NCBI GenBank assembly: GCA_900765525.1
Contig: CAAFRY010000307.1
Coordinates: 1-19,749 of the forward strand
DNA from: an uncultured Blautia sp.
GTDB lineage: Bacteria > Bacillota > Clostridia > Lachnospirales > Lachnospiraceae
Direction of reading: 5' to 3'
Length of the DNA stretch: 19,749 bases
Below the pieces are notes generated by a model. That model did not search any database, was not told the origin of the DNA, and saw only the letters and a list, made by a program, of their open reading frames with translations. Within the stretch, counting starts at the first letter, position 1. Each line of letters opens with the position of its first letter. Below, piece after piece: positions 16,185 to 19,749 of this stretch. The position numbers were made by a program, and so were the translations under genes.

Positions 16185-18095
16185 CTACTCTTTTTCCTGA
16201 TATTGCTCAAAAAAGGCTCGTCCGGAAACGCACTCTACAGGTTGATTTTTCTCGCCTTTTAAGGTTAAATAGTTCACATCGTCCCGGTTATAAAACTCTT
16301 CTGCAAATCCGCTCTTTTCACCAGAGGTTACCAAAATAACGGTCTGTTGAAATAGTTTTGGAAGAATATCCGCCACCTCACGCCGAACCGTTAAATCCAT
16401 AGGAGCCGCCGGTGAATCTACGATAAACGGAAATTCAAATTGAGAATGTTCAAACAGCGTTCCGATAAACGCATAAGCTACTGCAAGGGTCTGTCCTTCG
16501 CTGACTCCGTCTTTTCCCTCCAATATCAGATGCCCGTCTATCTTTTTGATAAAAATAATATCATTTTCTACCAGTTCCTCTATTTTTTTGTTGGTTTCTC
16601 CCACAATATATTGTTTTAATCGGTTTAATGCATTTTCCCTCACATTCCCCACATACGCTTTCATGATTTCCGCTCTCCGGGTAAACTCATAGGTTCCACT
16701 GGCCTTCAGATAATTATCCCTGGCTTCCTCCCAGGCAATTTTCGCTTTCGGAATGTTATTATTCTCATCTAAACCAGTATTGCTGGTATAGTCCGTTGTT
16801 GACAGCCTCAATATCTTTCTCTGGCTTTCTGTGATTTCCTTTTCTAGATTCTTAACCTCTTCCTGCAGCTGCAGAACTTCTTCATTTCCTTCTGCCGCCA
16901 TTTGGACAGCTAAACGATTTAAGCCCTGATTGATTTGGGTTTCCTCCTGAAGCAGCTCTCTTAAACGCTCTTCCTGAATTTCGGCAGTATCTTCTCTTTC
17001 ATATTCATTTAATGCACGTTTGATGGAATTTACCACCACCAGGGAATCTTCTCCCAAATAATCCTTGGCCTTTTCCAGGATACATTTTCTTTCCTGCTCG
17101 CCGATACACCGTCCGCATAAACATTCCTTACTTTCTGCCAATTCTTTAAAAAATTCCTGAGCCGTATTTTTAGGAAGTTTCAAAACCTGCATACATTCTA
17201 CCAGTGATTTTAGTCTGGTATGATAATCCATCTGAATATTGTAAGGTTTTCTTATACTATCCAGCAAACCTCTCACGGTTTGTTTTATCTCCTCTTGATT
17301 TCGCTCTTTCTCCTGCAGAAATTCTTCCTGTACAGACTTTAATCTATTGTCCTGAGCCAAAATATCCTGATATTTCTTTTCATAACTTTTTTTCTTTTCC
17401 TTCATTCCCTTCAAACGATTTTCTAATTCTTTTTTGTCCATTTGCAAATCCAAAAATATATGCTCACGCCGTTCTGCCTTCCCTTTATGCACTCTGACAC
17501 TTCGGGCTGTACTTCCGCCTGAGCTGCTTTCCTGATATTCCCTAATTAGTTTATCAATCACCCTAGAAAGCCCTTCTAACTTATCAAGCTGATATAAATA
17601 TAATATGGCATTTTCTGCCTCCTTACTTCCACTATTCAGTGTTTTCTTCGCCTGTTCGCCGTCAAATACAAAGCGGTTTACAAACTCTTCATTTTTAAAA
17701 ACATCTCTAAGAAACAGAGGAAGCCTTCTCCCGTCTTCATAGCCTCCTTCCATCATAGCGCTGCTGGTTTTATAGCTGGCCTGCCCGGTTTCATAATCCA
17801 GTTCTAAAATATAATGGTAAATTTCCTGGTCAAATTCCATTTTCAAGATAAAACTTCCCTCTGACACATCTGAAAAAGGGGGACGATAAGACCGAACCTC
17901 GGAAGCTCTCCACTCAGTAGCACTGCCACTTAAAATTCCCCGAATCAAATAAAGTGTTGTAGTCTTTCCTGTTCCGTTTGGCATCATAATAAGAGAGTTA
18001 TCATAAACAGACCCGTCCTCTTTTGTTAAATCCACTGTTAGATTTTCCATCCTGCGGATATTATGGTATTGCCATCCCAGTATTCTAATTCTCAT
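16185..18095 (-). CDS. Rad50/DndD-like SMC ATPase (probable Pbe-type component)
   Basis: A 636-aa ATPase. Walker A PNGTGKTT is at 39-46. FVFDGEQAKK (142-151) parallels the FFFDGEK motif of DndD. The ABC signature SEGQTLAVAYA is at 532-542 and Walker B FPFIVDSPAAPMD at 555-567. Coiled coils flank a cysteine-rich tip, Cys325, Cys327, Cys330 and Cys338, where CGRC gives a Rad50-like CxxC hook. Walker B has DSP where DndD has DTP, so the usual catalytic Glu after Asp is missing in both, as in other DndD-like proteins. It overlaps the 61-aa gene by 11 bp and has CAGGAGAGG before the ATG. It probably drives ATP-dependent scanning or bridging of DNA in the effector complex. Confidence 0.85.
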   Translation of the reverse strand: MRIRILGWQYHNIRRMENLTVDLTKEDGSVYDNSLIMMPNGTGKTTTLYLIRGILSGSATEWRASEVRSYRPPFSDVSEGSFILKMEFDQEIYHYILELDYETGQASYKTSSAMMEGGYEDGRRLPLFLRDVFKNEEFVNRFVFDGEQAKKTLNSGSKEAENAILYLYQLDKLEGLSRVIDKLIREYQESSSGGSTARSVRVHKGKAERREHIFLDLQMDKKELENRLKGMKEKKKSYEKKYQDILAQDNRLKSVQEEFLQEKERNQEEIKQTVRGLLDSIRKPYNIQMDYHTRLKSLVECMQVLKLPKNTAQEFFKELAESKECLCGRCIGEQERKCILEKAKDYLGEDSLVVVNSIKRALNEYEREDTAEIQEERLRELLQEETQINQGLNRLAVQMAAEGNEEVLQLQEEVKNLEKEITESQRKILRLSTTDYTSNTGLDENNNIPKAKIAWEEARDNYLKASGTYEFTRRAEIMKAYVGNVRENALNRLKQYIVGETNKKIEELVENDIIFIKKIDGHLILEGKDGVSEGQTLAVAYAFIGTLFEHSQFEFPFIVDSPAAPMDLTVRREVADILPKLFQQTVILVTSGEKSGFAEEFYNRDDVNYLTLKGEKNQPVECVSGRAFFEQYQEKE

Positions 18096-18270
18096 AAACC
18101 TCTCCTGTTAATTGAACTAATTCAATTACATCTGCTATTTCTGCTTCCGAACACATATTATCCATACAATTTTCAATCATTTTCGTAAAACGAAGCTGAA
18201 AGCCTTCTGTTTCATCCATGTTTTTTATTTCTTCTTTTACAGCCTCTTTCAATTCTTGACTCAATGCCAT
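18085..18270 (-). CDS. 61-aa small acidic protein between helicase and SMC genes
   Basis: I do not recognise this family. The 61 residues begin MALSQELKEAVKEEIKNMDE and contain LRFTKMIENCMDNMCSEAEIADVIELV; they look all-helical and acidic, without membrane segment. I chose ATG 18270: AAGGAG lies eight bases upstream and the helicase stop codon falls within that spacer, so the two genes are coupled. The 3' end overlaps the SMC start by 11 bp. Such packing between two core genes argues that it is translated and functional, perhaps as an adaptor or antitoxin-like subunit. The longer frame to 18312 lacks a ribosome binding site. Confidence 0.75.
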   Translation of the reverse strand: MALSQELKEAVKEEIKNMDETEGFQLRFTKMIENCMDNMCSEAEIADVIELVQLTGEVYEN

Positions 18271-18275
18271 TTTCG

Positions 18276-19472
18276 TCACTCCTTCCGCACCTTTGACAAT
18301 TCTGTAAGCCACTGTTCCCGTTCTGAATCCGCTGTCACATCTTCCGATTTCCCGCTGTCATAGATAAAATCCACAATCGATGCCACCTTTTCCCTGTCAG
18401 CCGGGCTTTTCCTCAAACTTCTTCCAATCCTTTGTGTAGTTGCAAGTTTACTTCTGTCAGAGGAAAAAAGAACAATATTTTTTACTGATTGAATGTCTAT
18501 ACCTTCTGAAATTTTTTTACAGGTTATCAGGCAATCAATCTGTCCTCTGGCAAACTTTCTCAAATTACTGCTATCATCATTCCCATAATATGTATGAAAT
18601 TTATAGATATATGACAGCAGCATTTTCTGAAGGGCCAAACCGTATTCCCTTGTCTCCACAAAAATAATACAGCGTTCCAATATCTGCGGTTCCTTTTGAA
18701 TATATTCTTGAAACAAAGAAATTTTGTTAATGGCTAACTTGTTTACTCTTGCCAAGTCCCGATATAAGTCTTCTTCCTGAAAAGCTATGCCTTTCTTACG
18801 TTTTTGTTCATAAGCTGCAATAATATTCTGCTTTTTCTTTTTTTCCTCACTAGTCAACTGGTAATGCAGCGGTATATAACGAAAACAGCACAAAATACCG
18901 TTTTTAATTGCATCTGCAATATCAAAGTGAAAAATAACCGGTCCAATGGCTTTCTCTAAAAAAACACTTCCCTCCTGGTCAAATTCTCTGATTGGCGTTG
19001 CGCTTAAACCCAAACGATAATGAAAAAACTGTATTTCGTTCTCCACTGCTTTACGAAATCCTTCCGACCCTGCACCGTGAACTTCATCAAAAACAAGAAG
19101 CGTTCTCTCTCCCAAGTCCTTTAACCGTCCAAGCACATATTTTATCCGTTCTCCTTCTCTGGAAATTAAAATAATTTTCTCTTTTGCTTTCGTAATCTGA
19201 AATCTGGAAAATTCATTGTAATTCCCATACCATCGGAACAAAATCGTATCCTGGCATCTCAACAATAATTCTCTATACCACTGTTCTAAAAGATCGTTGC
19301 CATATGTAAGTACCAAAATCTGGTCAACCTTGTTCTCCCGAAATAAAGTCTCCATAATACGGATAGCTGTTCTGGTTTTTCCTGTTCCCGTGGCCATCTC
19401 CAATATTCCGCTTTCTTCTCTGAGAAAACAATCTATGGCCTTATCCTGGTGTATCCAATTATTTTTTTCCAT
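18276..19472 (-). CDS. SF2 DEAD/DEAH-box helicase (probable Pbe-type component)
   Basis: A 398-aa two-domain superfamily 2 helicase or translocase. Motif I is ATGTGKT (27-33), motif II DEVH (129-132), motif III SATP (157-160), and motif VI QRIGRSLR (347-354); GIDIQSV (324-330) is the motif V region. It resembles the helicase core of type I/III restriction and XPB-like proteins but has no nuclease or extra DNA-binding domain, so it is short. It is the first gene of the five-gene operon. The start codon at 19472 has only a weak GGTGA nine bases upstream. In the PbeABCD type of PT defence a helicase would fit the reported block of viral replication. Confidence 0.88.
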   Translation of the reverse strand: MEKNNWIHQDKAIDCFLREESGILEMATGTGKTRTAIRIMETLFRENKVDQILVLTYGNDLLEQWYRELLLRCQDTILFRWYGNYNEFSRFQITKAKEKIILISREGERIKYVLGRLKDLGERTLLVFDEVHGAGSEGFRKAVENEIQFFHYRLGLSATPIREFDQEGSVFLEKAIGPVIFHFDIADAIKNGILCCFRYIPLHYQLTSEEKKKKQNIIAAYEQKRKKGIAFQEEDLYRDLARVNKLAINKISLFQEYIQKEPQILERCIIFVETREYGLALQKMLLSYIYKFHTYYGNDDSSNLRKFARGQIDCLITCKKISEGIDIQSVKNIVLFSSDRSKLATTQRIGRSLRKSPADREKVASIVDFIYDSGKSEDVTADSEREQWLTELSKVRKE

Positions 19473-19529
19473 CCTTACAATTCACCAATTATACTAAAAT
19501 AATCCCTACTTTTTTCCATTTTTTTACAA

Positions 19530-19560
19530 TAACTATGGTTAAATCATAACATACTCCATA
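19530..19560 (-). promoter_or_regulatory. Weak promoter candidate for the effector operon
   Basis: On the minus strand a TTGTTG box lies 17 bp before TATGAT, about 60-70 bp upstream of the helicase gene. The -35 matches the consensus poorly. A perfect TATAAT also sits only 15 bp before the helicase ATG but has no -35 partner. Coordinates are approximate. Confidence 0.25.
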
Positions 19561-19619
19561 ACTTCCAACAACCCAGGAATATATATTATCTATACCTTCA
19601 GTGTACAAGGGGCCAAACG

Positions 19620-19726
19620 GTCGGAACGGCTGAATATGCACTTCTGCTGCGTTACTTTCATTCGGCGTACGTCCAGTACGCCTCATTCAAGTGCCTTGCA
19701 GAAATGCATATTTAGCTCCTTCCGAC
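19620..19726. repeat. Long-hairpin dispersed repeat, copy B
   Basis: Arms 19620-19647 and 19698-19726 are complementary over most of their length: GTCGGAA with TTCCGAC, AATATGCA with TGCATATT, TTCTGC with GCAGAA. At the tip GGCGTAC (19664-19670), loop GTCCA, GTACGCC (19676-19682) is perfect. The core matches copy A at 1367-1450 while the arms differ. It marks the outer edge of the defence island. The remaining 19473-19619 holds only promoter-like AT-rich sequence. Confidence 0.65.
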
Positions 19727-19749
19727 TCTTCGACCTCTGCCATCGAAAT

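Noticed and set aside
8804..19472. Integrase, transposase or att sites bounding the defence island
   Set aside because: No recombinase gene lies in the window and I found no matching direct repeats at the two island edges, so its mode of transfer is unknown.
19489..19686. 65-aa minus-strand frame upstream of the helicase gene
   Set aside because: It runs through the arms of the hairpin repeat and the AT-rich promoter region, has no clear ribosome binding site and no recognisable motif.
1..19749. CRISPR array, tRNA or rRNA genes
   Set aside because: I saw no regularly spaced repeats and no tRNA- or rRNA-like sequence on either strand.

Overview
The window looks like the chromosome of a Clostridia member, probably Lachnospiraceae. 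The reasons are the Firmicutes block cysE-cysS-mrnC-rlmB-sigH under a cysteine T-box, strong AGGAGG-type ribosome binding sites, the HIGN form of the CysS signature motif, and palindromic dispersed repeats. Every gene I accept is on the minus strand, so transcription runs from high to low coordinates. The taxonomic call is inference.

Right part (about 8.8-19.5 kb), the main interest: a DNA phosphorothioation (PT) defence island. The modification genes dndC-dndD-dndE-dndA (13764 down to 8804) are complete and tightly coupled by ATGA overlaps. They have their own sigma-A-type promoter, with a 28-bp palindrome over the predicted transcription start. Upstream lies a second coupled operon of five genes (19472 down to 13911): a short SF2 helicase, a 61-aa small protein, a Rad50/DndD-like SMC ATPase with a CxxC hook, a 159-aa protein with a possible DndE-like C-terminus, and a DUF262-DUF1524 protein. 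There is no dndB and no dndFGH (dptFGH). The gene content best fits the DndCDEA-PbeABCD type of PT defence, first described in haloarchaea. However, the DUF262 protein keeps SspE/GmrSD-like NTPase and HNH-type motifs, which suggests a possible DNA-nicking activity, and there are five effector genes rather than four.

Middle part (about 5.97-8.74 kb): an AraC-family regulator, an EamA/DMT exporter that overlaps it, and a second EamA exporter broken by an internal deletion. A 121-bp MITE with IS66-type ends (GTAA start, 15-bp perfect terminal repeats, 8-bp target duplication) follows the broken gene.

Left part (about 0.3-5.95 kb): a TTGACA promoter, a T-box riboswitch with a TGC (Cys) specifier and intrinsic terminator, then cysE, cysS, mrnC, rlmB and sigH in a coupled operon. 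After a gap holding a long-hairpin repeat comes a D-2-hydroxyacid dehydrogenase gene. A related hairpin repeat sits upstream of the defence island (19620-19726). Its apical stem differs from the first copy by a compensatory base pair, which supports a conserved structure.

The first 294 bases hold two 15-nt direct repeats and weak hairpins but no convincing gene.
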